A stretch of DNA of 14,335 nt from CAVPGH01 sp046726955 (lineage in GTDB: Bacteria > Acidobacteriota > Vicinamibacteria > Fen-336): assembly GCA_046726955.1 (NCBI GenBank), contig JBKPBQ010000089.1, positions 1-14,335 of the forward strand. The letters are read 5' to 3'. The notes under the pieces are model-generated. The model did not search any database. It was given only the letters and a program-made list of their open reading frames with translations, and was not told the DNA's origin. Shown here piece by piece: positions 1 to 6,449 of this stretch. The stretch's first letter is position 1, and the number at the start of each line of letters is the position of its first letter. A program made the position numbers and the translations under genes.

Positions 1-18
1 CGGCGTCGGAGGGACTCC

Positions 19-1986
19 ATGCGCGTTCGGCCGCCGCTCTTCGGCCTCGGTTCGATCCTCGTCGCCGCCGGTGCCGTCGCGGCGCCGGCAGCCCGGCCCC
101 AGCTCTCGGCGCCCGTGCCGGCTCCCGTGCTCGCGATCGTCGTTTCGGTGGACGGGCTGTCGTGGGACCGGCTCGTCTACTACCGTCCCTGGTACGTGGC
201 CGGCCTCAAGCGGCTGCTCGACGAGTCGCAGCTCGAGGCGAGCGCCCGCTACCGCCATCTCAACACGGAGACGGGCCCCGGCCACTCGTCGCTCTCGACC
301 GGCGCGCCTCCGCGCGTGACCGGGATCGTGGCCAACCGCTGGTTCGAGCAGGGAAGCGACGGGTCGATCCGCGCCGTGAACTGCGTGGACCAGCCCGATC
401 CCAACGCGACGCCCGGCTCGCCGTCGATGTTCTACGCGACGCGCGAGAAGGAGGGGCGCTTGTACGTGTTCGCCACCGCCTCCGCTCTCGAGCAGTGGGA
501 CGGCTCGGGAGACGCGGGGCGGGCCACCACCCGGCTCGGCTACGGCGCGAAGGGCGAGACCGTCGTCTTCGACTCCGACGACGCGATCGCGCGCTTCAAC
601 GCCGAGAACGGCCGGCCCCGGGAATCGCTTCCGGCGACGCGGATCGCGCAGGGTCCGGGGGCGCTGCGCGTCCCCACGCTCGGCGACCGCCTCGTGGAAG
701 CGAAGCCGGCCGCCCGCGTCGTCTCGGTCTCCGGCAAGGACCGTTCCTCGATATTCATGGCCGGCCGCAGCCCGAAGCACGCCGTCTACTGGTACGAGCA
801 GTCCACGGGGCGCTTCGTGACGTCGCCCTTCTACCTGCCCCGAGCGGCGACGCGCGCGATCGTGGACGCCTACAACCGCGAGCGCGCGGGCTCGATGCTG
901 CCCGCACGCTACGGCACGCTCTGGAAGGCCCTGCCCTTCCCGGAGCCGCCGTACGTCCTCCCCGTCCCGAGGCCCACTCCCGCGCCTGGGCTCCTCGACT
1001 TCCAGATCCCCACGAACGGCCTTGGCTTCGACCACCCGCTCACTCTCCACCCCGCCGGCTACTCGACCGCCCTCTACTACAGCCCGTTCGTGGACGAGCT
1101 CGTGGGCGACCTCGCGGTCGCCTTCCTGGAGAGCGACGCGCTGGGACTCGGCCGCAGGCCCGCGCCCGACCTCTTGTGGATCTCGTTCTCCGCGCAGGAC
1201 ACGGTCTCCCACAGCTACGGCGTCGAGTCCGAGGAGAATCTGGACACGCTGCGGCGGCTGGACCTCCAGCTCGGCCGGGTGCTCGGAGCGATCGATCGGC
1301 GCTTCGCGAAGGGCACGGTGGTCCTGGCGCTCTCCGCCGACCACGGCTTTCCCGTCATCCCTGAGGCGGAGCACGTGCGCAACCCCTCGTATCGCGGCGG
1401 CCGGCTCCTCACGACGGAGCGGGCCTACCCGAACTTCGTCGAGCGGTTGAACCGCCTGCTCGCGGCCGAGCTCTGCCTGGACAAGCAGAGCCGCGTCGTC
1501 TACTCGAGCGAAGGCTACAACCTCGCCTACAACCGGCCGGCCTTCCCGTTCCGCACGGTCGACGGGCCCTGCGGTCCCGCGGGGACGATCGTCGGCTCGC
1601 GCGACGTCGACCGCGTGCTGCCGCGCGTCGTCTCGCGTTACTTCGCCGAGGAGATCGAGTCGGTCTACCTGGCGGCGGAGCGGGATCGCTGGCCGAAGGA
1701 CGACCCGGCCGCCGAGTTCGTCGTGAACGACTTCGACCCCGCGCGCTCCGGCGACGCGGTGCTCGTGCCGCGCTTCGGCGTCATGACGCACTGGGACCCC
1801 GGCCGCGGAGCCATGCACGGCTCGCACTACGACTACGACACGCACGTGCCGCTCGTCTTCTGGGGCGGTCCCTTCCGACCAGCGACCCTGACGCGCGAGA
1901 GCACTCCCTACGACCTCGCCCCCACTCTCGCCGCGCTCCTCGGCATCGAGCTCCCCGACGCGGTGGGCCGGAGCCGGCTTCCCTGA
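19..1986 (+). CDS. Secreted alkaline phosphatase superfamily protein, PafA-like
   Basis: This 655-residue protein probably hydrolyses phosphate monoesters outside the cytoplasm. The N-terminus has arginines, a hydrophobic stretch and Ala-rich cleavage options near residues 20-25, so it looks exported. Visible active-site elements of the superfamily are metal ligand D45 (VSVDG), a nucleophile Thr85 in TETGPGHSS, D394/H398 (QDTVSH), D441-H442 (ADHG) and the late HGSHYDYDTHVP block with H600, D605/D607 and H609. N106 (IVANRW) and the pair K240/R242 (GKDR) match the residues that make PafA a phosphomonoesterase rather than a diesterase; this comparison is from memory of the family. It is about 100 residues longer than PafA of Elizabethkingia. 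The start is supported by GGAGGGA at 8-14. It is the first gene here, so its upstream control is not visible. A nucleotide pyrophosphatase or diesterase is the alternative. Confidence 0.85.
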   Translation: MRVRPPLFGLGSILVAAGAVAAPAARPQLSAPVPAPVLAIVVSVDGLSWDRLVYYRPWYVAGLKRLLDESQLEASARYRHLNTETGPGHSSLSTGAPPRVTGIVANRWFEQGSDGSIRAVNCVDQPDPNATPGSPSMFYATREKEGRLYVFATASALEQWDGSGDAGRATTRLGYGAKGETVVFDSDDAIARFNAENGRPRESLPATRIAQGPGALRVPTLGDRLVEAKPAARVVSVSGKDRSSIFMAGRSPKHAVYWYEQSTGRFVTSPFYLPRAATRAIVDAYNRERAGSMLPARYGTLWKALPFPEPPYVLPVPRPTPAPGLLDFQIPTNGLGFDHPLTLHPAGYSTALYYSPFVDELVGDLAVAFLESDALGLGRRPAPDLLWISFSAQDTVSHSYGVESEENLDTLRRLDLQLGRVLGAIDRRFAKGTVVLALSADHGFPVIPEAEHVRNPSYRGGRLLTTERAYPNFVERLNRLLAAELCLDKQSRVVYSSEGYNLAYNRPAFPFRTVDGPCGPAGTIVGSRDVDRVLPRVVSRYFAEEIESVYLAAERDRWPKDDPAAEFVVNDFDPARSGDAVLVPRFGVMTHWDPGRGAMHGSHYDYDTHVPLVFWGGPFRPATLTRESTPYDLAPTLAALLGIELPDAVGRSRLP

Positions 1987-2015
1987 ACACCCTGCCGCCC
2001 CTGGACTTGCGGGTG

Positions 2016-2021
2016 TATCAT
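2016..2021 (+). promoter_or_regulatory. Candidate -10 box (TATCAT) for the CBS-domain gene
   Basis: TATCAT lies in the otherwise GC-rich gap between the phosphatase stop (1986) and the CBS gene and would give a leader of about 65 nt. No convincing -35 hexamer is found 16-18 bp upstream. The leader also holds a 12-bp perfect GC palindrome (GCGCGGCCGCGC, 2067-2078), probably a by-product of composition. Support is weak. Confidence 0.3.
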
Positions 2022-2093
2022 CGTCTCGGAAAGCCTTACTACCGCGAACGCTCTGCCGCAGGCGCGGCGCGGCCGCGCGACGGGGGTCCGCTT

Positions 2094-2624
2094 ATGGGGA
2101 TGAGCGAGTTCGACGACGCCTACGAGGACGAGCCCAACGAGTACGAGCTCGAGGAGCAGCAGCTCGGCGAGGCGATCCTGGGAGCGACGATCCGTGACCT
2201 CGAGCCGCGGCCCGCGGCCATGGTCAAGGAGACGGCGAGCATCAAGCAGGCGATCCAGGTGATGCTCGAGCGGAACCTCGGCGCGGTGCTCGTCGAGCGC
2301 GAGGGCAAGCCCGTGGGGATCTTCACCGAGCGCGACGTGCTCCGCCGAGTGATCCGCACGGGGATCGACCAGGAGCGGCCGGTGGAAGAGGTCATGACCC
2401 CGGACCCCGAGACGCTCTCGCTCGACGACGGCATCGCGTTCGCGCTCAACCGCATGGCCGTGGGCGGCTACCGCAACATCGTCATCGTGGACGAAGCGGG
2501 CAAGCCGCTGTCCGTCCTCTCGCAGCGCGAGGTCGTCGCCTACATCGTCTCCGTGCTCCCCGCGCGCGTGCTGAACCTCCCCCCGGTTCCGAACCTCGAA
2601 GCCCGCTCGCAGGACGGCGGCTAG
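2094..2624 (+). CDS. Twin CBS-domain protein
   Basis: This 176-residue protein consists of an acidic N-terminal stretch (about residues 1-30, rich in Glu/Asp) and two CBS domains. The first covers about residues 40-105 (MVKETASIKQAIQVMLERN, then GAVLVE, VGIFTERDVLRRV). The second covers about 106-165 (VEEVMTPDP, ALNRMAVGGYRNIVIVDE, LSVLSQREVVAYI). CBS pairs bind adenosyl nucleotides such as AMP, ATP or SAM and act as energy or ligand sensors. No catalytic or channel domain is fused, so its partner is unknown. The frame is open back to a TTG at 2007, but ATG 2094 has a GGGGG tract 7-8 nt upstream and the preceding residues are low-complexity, so 2094 is preferred; ATG 2100 is also possible. 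It is probably monocistronic, since a strong hairpin and a new promoter follow. Confidence 0.85.
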   Translation: MGMSEFDDAYEDEPNEYELEEQQLGEAILGATIRDLEPRPAAMVKETASIKQAIQVMLERNLGAVLVEREGKPVGIFTERDVLRRVIRTGIDQERPVEEVMTPDPETLSLDDGIAFALNRMAVGGYRNIVIVDEAGKPLSVLSQREVVAYIVSVLPARVLNLPPVPNLEARSQDGG

Positions 2625-2750
2625 CAGCCGCAGTCTCCCCGCCGCGAACGATCGGGATCGACCCTCCGGATTCCCCGCCCCGTCGCGGGAAGCTCATGGA
2701 ATTGTCGCGCCCGTTCGTCACATTCCCTCCGATCGACGCATGGAGCGTCA
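2625..2750. other. Intergenic stretch without a recognised gene
   Basis: This is the untranslated gap after the CBS gene. No convincing ORF, tRNA, repeat or promoter was seen in it on either strand. The regulatory elements of the intergenic region begin at the hairpin at 2751 and are listed separately. Confidence 0.6.
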
Positions 2751-2788
2751 CCCGGGCGGTCGTCGTGGAGGGACGGCGGCCGCCCGGG
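2751..2788. repeat. 16-bp uninterrupted stem-loop between CBS gene and patA promoter
   Basis: The left arm CCCGGGCGGTCGTCGT (2751-2766) pairs along its whole length with the right arm ACGGCGGCCGCCCGGG (2773-2788): 14 Watson-Crick and 2 G-U pairs, closed by the six-base loop GGAGGG. It starts 127 nt after the CBS stop codon and ends 8 nt before the -35 box of the patA promoter. No U-tract follows on either strand, so it is not a textbook intrinsic terminator. It could be a tail-less terminator, an mRNA 3'-end stabiliser or a protein-binding site. Confidence 0.8.
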
Positions 2789-2796
2789 GGCAGGGC

Positions 2797-2826
2797 TTGA
2801 GACGTATCCCCCACCCGGGATATGAT
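2797..2826 (+). promoter_or_regulatory. Sigma-70-type promoter for patA
   Basis: TTGAGA (2797-2802) and TATGAT (2821-2826) are separated by 18 bp. Each differs from the consensus hexamer at one position, which is striking in DNA this GC-rich. Transcription should start near 2831-2835. That gives a leader of about 220 nt before the patA ATG at 3053 and excludes the in-frame ATG at 2822, which lies inside the -10 box, as a start used from this promoter. Confidence 0.75.
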
Positions 2827-2849
2827 CCGGGCACGTAGAAGGTGCCGTC

Positions 2850-2972
2850 ATGGTCGGACTCTCCCGTCGACAGCCGGTGATCCCGATAACCAGGCGCCGC
2901 TCGAGGTGTCACCCGTCCGGGTCTCGCCTCCTGCGAATCGAGGCGCCGCGGCGGGTCTTCGGCGACACCTAG
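2850..2972 (+). CDS. Candidate Arg-rich leader peptide upstream of patA
   Basis: A 40-codon ORF begins at ATG 2850, 5 nt after a plausible ribosome site AAGGTG (2839-2844) and about 17 nt after the predicted transcription start, and ends at TAG 2970-2972. The peptide (MVGLSRRQPVIPITRRRSRC at its N-terminal half) has 10 Arg in 40 residues, including AGG CGC CGC TCG AGG at 2892-2906. That Arg run ends exactly where the 5' arm of the long-range helix lies (2904-2910), and the stop codon overlaps the end of its 3' arm (2964-2970). A ribosome paused on the Arg codons would therefore change the downstream fold, as in attenuator leader peptides. It resembles no known peptide by sequence. Caution: out-of-frame GC-rich DNA often encodes Arg-rich strings, so chance is a serious alternative. 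Confidence 0.35.
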   Translation: MVGLSRRQPVIPITRRRSRCHPSGSRLLRIEAPRRVFGDT

Positions 2973-3011
2973 GCGGGCCGGTCTCCCTTCGCAATCCACC
3001 CGCGAAAACCT

Positions 3012-3036
3012 GGCCGGAGAAGTGCCTCCGGCCTTT
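3012..3036 (+). terminator. Attenuator-like hairpin before the patA start
   Basis: GGCCGGAG (3012-3019) pairs perfectly with CTCCGGCC (3026-3033) around the loop AAGTGC and is followed by TTT. The short T-run makes it a weak terminator at best. It ends 6 nt before the patA ribosome site, so control of translation initiation is an equally good reading. GGCCGG at 2976-2981 offers a competing partner for its 3' arm. Confidence 0.4.
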
Positions 3037-3052
3037 CCCGAGGGAGTCCGTC

Positions 3053-4528
3053 ATGGCCAAGATCGTCGTCCTCCCCATCGAGAGCCCGGGCAAGCGCGCG
3101 GAGACGCCGCGCGCACGCCGCCGCCGAGCGACGGAGCGCGTCTTCCGGGCCGGCGCGCCCTCGCGGGCCGCGCTCCCTTCGGCCCGCTTGAGCACGAAGA
3201 AGATCGTCGAGGAGAGCCGACGCTGGCTGTCGATCATCAACGCGCACAAGCTCAACGACTACAAGCGGCGCAAGATCGTGGCGGACACCGTCGACAACTT
3301 CCGCTCCTACTACAACCGCGGCTACCTCGAGTACCGGAAGTCCGTCACCGAGGGCGGCGAGTTCGCGGCCGTGGAGTGGTGCGGCCGGGGAAGCCACTTC
3401 GAGGACATCACCGGACGACGGTTCATCGACTGCCTCGGCGGCTACGGCATCTACTCCGCGGGCATCAACCACCCCAAGATCGTGCGGGCCGTAAAGTCGC
3501 AGCTCGAGCGGATGCCGTTGTCGTCGCAGGAGCTGCTCGACCCCCTGCGCGGCGCGCTCGCCGAGCTCCTGGGCGAGCTCGCTCCCGGCGATCTCCAGGA
3601 CTGCTTCTTCATCAACAACGGCACCGACGCGATCGAGGGGGCGATGAAGCTGGCCCGGCTGTACACGGGCAAGCGCGGCTTCATCTCCTGCGTGCGCGGC
3701 TTCCACGGCAAGAGCTACGGCTCGCTCTCCCTCATGGGCAAGGGGGAGTACCGCAAGCCCTTCGAGCCGATGCTGGAGGACGTGTTCTTCGTCCCCTTCG
3801 GCGACGCGGACGCGGTGGAGAGCGAGCTCGCCAAGGCGGAAGCGGTGGGCCACGACATCGCGGCGATGGTGGTGGAGCCGGTGCAGGGAGAGGCGGGGGC
3901 GATCGTCCCCCCGGACGACTACTGGCCGCGCCTGCGAGAGATCTGCACGCGCCACGGCGTGCTGCTCATCGCGGACGAGGTCCAGACGGGGTTTGGCCGC
4001 ACGGGCCGGCTCTTCGGCGTCGAGCACTGGAACGTCGTCCCCGACATCCTCTGCCTGGGCAAGGCGCTCGGCGGCGGCGTCATGCCCCTGAGCGCGTTCA
4101 TCTCGACTCCGGAGATCTGGCAGGTCCTCGAGCCGAACCCGTTCATCCACTCCTCGACGTTCGGGGGCAATCCCTTGGCGTGCGCCGCAGGAATTGCCGC
4201 GGTGAACGTCACGCTCGAGGAGGACCTGCCCGGCCAGGCCGCGGTCACGGGCGAGTACATGCTCGGCGAGCTGCGGCGCCTGCAGAAGCGCTATCCCGAC
4301 CACTTCCGCGAGGCGCGCGGGCTCGGGTTGCTCATCGGCCTCGAGTTCGTTGACGACCAGTTCGGCTACGCGGTGGCGGCGGGGCTCTTCAAGCGCGGGG
4401 TCCTCGTGGCGGGGACGCTCCTCAACTCGAAGACGCTGCGCATCGAGCCCGCCCTCGGAATCCCGCGCCACCTCGTGGACGAGGTGCTCGAGAAGCTCGA
4501 GGACACGCTCGAGGACCTCACCGCCTAG
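3053..4528 (+). CDS. patA: Putrescine aminotransferase (class III, PLP-dependent)
   Basis: This 491-residue enzyme should move the terminal amino group of putrescine (or cadaverine) to 2-oxoglutarate, giving 4-aminobutanal, the first step of putrescine breakdown. It follows E. coli PatA (YgjG) closely: FLEYRKSVT-like GYLEYRKSVTEGG, FIDCLGGYGIY, SSQELLDPLR, FHGKS, ADEVQTGFGRTGRLF, PDILCLGKALGGGVMP, HSSTFGGNPLACAAG and LVAGTLLNSKTLRIEP. K337 in LGKALGG is the PLP-binding lysine. ATG 3053 is chosen because GAGGGAG (3040-3046) sits 6 nt upstream and the PatA match begins soon after; the frame is open back to 2822, but that ATG lies in the promoter. Compared with E. coli it carries about 37 extra N-terminal residues rich in Arg. 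A long leader suggests regulated expression. Its end overlaps btaB tail-to-tail by 11 bp. An ornithine or other omega-aminotransferase role is less likely. Confidence 0.9.
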   Translation: MAKIVVLPIESPGKRAETPRARRRRATERVFRAGAPSRAALPSARLSTKKIVEESRRWLSIINAHKLNDYKRRKIVADTVDNFRSYYNRGYLEYRKSVTEGGEFAAVEWCGRGSHFEDITGRRFIDCLGGYGIYSAGINHPKIVRAVKSQLERMPLSSQELLDPLRGALAELLGELAPGDLQDCFFINNGTDAIEGAMKLARLYTGKRGFISCVRGFHGKSYGSLSLMGKGEYRKPFEPMLEDVFFVPFGDADAVESELAKAEAVGHDIAAMVVEPVQGEAGAIVPPDDYWPRLREICTRHGVLLIADEVQTGFGRTGRLFGVEHWNVVPDILCLGKALGGGVMPLSAFISTPEIWQVLEPNPFIHSSTFGGNPLACAAGIAAVNVTLEEDLPGQAAVTGEYMLGELRRLQKRYPDHFREARGLGLLIGLEFVDDQFGYAVAAGLFKRGVLVAGTLLNSKTLRIEPALGIPRHLVDEVLEKLEDTLEDLTA

Positions 4529-5165
4529 CCGGCGCTCGTCCCAGGAACACGAAGAACCGCCAGAGGCCTGGGCGGCGCACGCGCACGGCGTGGTCGGGAA
4601 AGAGTGCGCGCAGGTACGAGAGCCGCTCGTCGCCGAGGAAGACGTGGCTCAGCCGCAGGCCCCAGGTGACGGGCGGCCAGGCGTCGAGGAAATCGACGGC
4701 GATGAGCCGGCCTCCGGGCCGCAGGTCCCGCGCCGCGCTCTCCAGCACCGCCCGGTACGGCGGGACCATCGTGAGCGAGTACGAGAAGAGGATGGCATCG
4801 ACGGTGCCTTCGTAGCCCGCGTGCGTGCCGTACGGCCGGGGATCGAGCGACACGCGGGCAACGAGACCGCTCTCGGCGATGCGGCGCTCCGCTCGCACGC
4901 GCATCGGCGCCGAGGGCTCGATCCCGATCACGTTCGCCCCCGCCGCGGCGAGCCGGGGAAGGCTGAACCCCGTCCCACACCCGACGTCGAGGACCGTCTC
5001 TCCCGCGCGGGCGTCCACCGCGTCGACGGCGGCGCTTCGACCGAAGAGGAGGAGCGGCCGCGTCCAGTCGTAGAGGCGGGCGTGGACGCGGTAGAAGCGC
5101 CCGAGCTCGTCGAGGCCGAAGGCCTCAGGCGGCAGGGGCGAGGCGGGCGATGTGGAAGGAGCCAT
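4518..5165 (-). CDS. btaB: Diacylglyceryl-homoserine N-methyltransferase (BtaB)
   Basis: This 215-residue class I SAM-dependent methyltransferase should add three methyl groups to diacylglyceryl-homoserine, giving the betaine lipid diacylglyceryl-trimethylhomoserine (DGTS). It has the N-terminal segment RFYRVHARLYDWTRPLLLFG typical of BtaB, the SAM motif VLDVGCGTG at residues 58-65, the acidic loop IGIEPS near residues 82-87, and DLRPGGRLIAVDF further on. The family assignment rests on these motifs and on its position directly downstream of btaA, whose last 41 nt it overlaps, which implies co-translation. Only a weak ribosome site (GGGAAC) precedes ATG 5165. The stop codon lies inside the last codons of patA on the opposite strand, so the two transcripts overlap at their ends. 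Taken alone, it would be called a generic methyltransferase. Confidence 0.85.
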   Translation of the reverse strand: MAPSTSPASPLPPEAFGLDELGRFYRVHARLYDWTRPLLLFGRSAAVDAVDARAGETVLDVGCGTGFSLPRLAAAGANVIGIEPSAPMRVRAERRIAESGLVARVSLDPRPYGTHAGYEGTVDAILFSYSLTMVPPYRAVLESAARDLRPGGRLIAVDFLDAWPPVTWGLRLSHVFLGDERLSYLRALFPDHAVRVRRPGLWRFFVFLGRAPARR

Positions 5166-6300
5166 ACGTTCCCACGCGATCCTGGCGGTGCAACCGCTCC
5201 GCCCGCTCGCGTTCGAAGAGGAGCCGACGGAGCACGGACACGGGGAGGAACCGCGCGTCGGGACCGCCGCTCCTGAAGATGACCCGCGCTCGCGGTCCGG
5301 CGGTCGCGAAGATCCGGTCCCATTCCTCGGCGAGCCGCTGGGGCTCGCGCGCGAGCCAGTCCATGTGGTCGAGGAGCACGAAGGCGCTGATCGGCTCCTT
5401 CTGCGCGGCCAGGCACTCCGTCACGGTTCCCGTGAAGGTCCCGATCCTCTCGACGAGGCCGGCCTTGAGCCGCGCGAAGCTCGCGGGCTTCAGATACTCG
5501 GGACAGCTCCCGCGCTCGTAGCGCCCGTTCAGGTAGACGCTCCAGAAGTAGTTCTCGCGCAGGAGCGCCACCGACATCACGTGGTCGAGGCAGTCGCGCA
5601 GATAGGCCGCGAAGCCCCCGGCGCCTTCGTGAACCATCTGCCGCTGCGCATCGGGCACGCCGAGGAGCGAGAGCACTCCCGGGCTGCCCACGACGCGGAG
5701 CAGTCCCTGGCCGAGCAGGCGCGGCCGGACCTCGGCGCGATAGAGGCCGAGCTGGGCCTCGACGGTGCGGGCGGCGAGGAGGGCCTCCACCGCGTCCCGC
5801 AGCCGCGCCACCTTGTCGATGTAGGCGCGCATGCCGAGGGCGAAGAGGCCGGTGGTGCCGCGGTAGTAGAAGCTCCCCCCGCCCCCGAGCGCCGGCTCGA
5901 AGAGGCGGATCTCGTGATCCCAGAACTCGCGGGCGCTCTCCGCGAGAGCGGGCCGGAGCTCGTGGTAGATCTCGCGGGCCCGGCCGGAGCCGCCGTCGCC
6001 GAAGAGCGCGAAGAACGAATCGAAGTCGAGGGCGCGGATGCCCGCGCGCTTCAGCTCGAGGAGGTGGTTCTGCCGCGGGTTTACGTCGACGGCGAGAACA
6101 CGCGCGCCGAGCAGCGCGTAGTCGAGCGCGTTGCAGCCGGCGCTCGTGATCACGAGCACGCGGTCGTCGGCGCTCAGCCGCAGGGCCTGGCGGTCCACCG
6201 CGGGGTCCTCCCAGCACTGGTTGTAGACGAGGTGCCGGCCGTGCACCGAGTCGAACAGCCGGCGGCCCAGCCACGCCCTCGCCCATGACGATCGCTTCAT
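5125..6300 (-). CDS. btaA: SAM:diacylglycerol 3-amino-3-carboxypropyltransferase (BtaA)
   Basis: This 391-residue protein (DUF3419/BtaA family) transfers the 3-amino-3-carboxypropyl group of SAM to diacylglycerol and commits it to betaine lipid synthesis at the membrane. Hallmarks are YNQCWEDPAVDRQAL near the N-terminus, the SAM-site equivalent LVITSAGCNALDYAL followed by AVDVNPRQNHLLELKRAG, the central LRENYFWSVYLNGRYERG with PEYLKP, the late VLLDHMDWL, and GPRARVIFRSGG. Length is close to the usual 380-420 residues. It leads a two-gene operon with btaB (41-nt overlap). The ATG at 6300 has only a weak GGCGGC ribosome site. It diverges from zwf across about 150 bp. In Rhodobacter and Sinorhizobium the pathway is induced by phosphate starvation; no Pho box could be recognised here. 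Confidence 0.93.
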   Translation of the reverse strand: MKRSSWARAWLGRRLFDSVHGRHLVYNQCWEDPAVDRQALRLSADDRVLVITSAGCNALDYALLGARVLAVDVNPRQNHLLELKRAGIRALDFDSFFALFGDGGSGRAREIYHELRPALAESAREFWDHEIRLFEPALGGGGSFYYRGTTGLFALGMRAYIDKVARLRDAVEALLAARTVEAQLGLYRAEVRPRLLGQGLLRVVGSPGVLSLLGVPDAQRQMVHEGAGGFAAYLRDCLDHVMSVALLRENYFWSVYLNGRYERGSCPEYLKPASFARLKAGLVERIGTFTGTVTECLAAQKEPISAFVLLDHMDWLAREPQRLAEEWDRIFATAGPRARVIFRSGGPDARFLPVSVLRRLLFERERAERLHRQDRVGTYGSFHIARLAPAA

Positions 6301-6449
6301 GCCGCCATTGGAGCCGGTCGGAGTTGCGGAATCGTGAAAGTCGGGAAAAGATGCCGTGACGCTCCCGAGAAGGAGCGCTCACGAGACCATCGCCGGACCG
6401 TCACGGAATCGCCTGGACGTCGTCACCGGCGGTGAGGATGGTCGATCCC
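6301..6449. promoter_or_regulatory. Divergent btaA/zwf control region with repeated GTCAC half-sites
   Basis: The gap between the two divergent starts holds CCGTGACG (6354-6361) and its exact complement CGTCACGG (6399-6406), an imperfect hairpin of 5+6 bp with one bulged base (CGTGA-CGCTCC, 6355-6365, against GGAGCG-c-TCACG, 6372-6383), and TCACC-GGC-GGTGA (6423-6435), which overlaps the zwf ribosome site. A poor promoter candidate for zwf is TTGCGG (6324-6329), 17 bp, AAAGAT (6347-6352). No clear promoter was found for btaA. Repeats of GTCAC/GTGAC in one gap suggest a regulator site; no known consensus was matched. Confidence 0.4.

Larger units (their letters stand above)
2833..3052 (+). promoter_or_regulatory. 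Long structured 5' leader of patA
   Basis: Between the promoter and the patA start the leader can form several helices. AGGTGTC (2904-2910) pairs with GACACCT (2964-2970) and encloses two hairpins, ACCC/GGGT (2911-2922) and CGCCTC/GAGGCG (2925-2945). GCGGG (2973-2977) can pair with CCCGC (2999-3003). An 8-bp hairpin (3012-3033) then ends just before the ribosome site GAGGGAG (3040-3046). GGCCGG at 2976-2981 could take the place of GGCCGG 3012-3017 in pairing with CCGGCC 3028-3033, so two mutually exclusive folds are possible. It did not match the consensus of any riboswitch class I can recall (glycine, TPP, SAM, ykkC, ZTP, GEMM, cobalamin). The helices are seen in the sequence; the regulatory function is inferred, and GC-rich DNA forms hairpins easily. 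Confidence 0.45.

Noticed and set aside
2067..2078. 12-bp perfect palindrome GCGCGGCCGCGC in the CBS gene leader
   Set aside because: Short all-GC palindromes are expected by chance at this base composition; no matching partner or promoter geometry was seen.
2870..2900. Resemblance of the leader to part of a TPP riboswitch (GATCCCGATAACCAGGCG)
   Set aside because: The required CTGAGA segment and the paired flanking helices are missing, and patA has no thiamine role.
2822..3052. N-terminal extension of PatA from ATG 2822
   Set aside because: This ATG lies inside the -10 box TATGAT, the residues are low-complexity, and ATG 3053 has a good ribosome site.
2969..4471. 500-codon minus-strand frame opposite patA
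   Set aside because: It is the antisense shadow of patA; its composition (Arg/Glu/Ala/Val repeats) follows from the codon bias of the opposite strand.
4928..6382. 484-codon minus-strand frame overlapping btaA and btaB
   Set aside because: It is a +1/-1 shadow, very rich in Arg/Pro/Gly; btaA and btaB have all the family motifs in their own frames.
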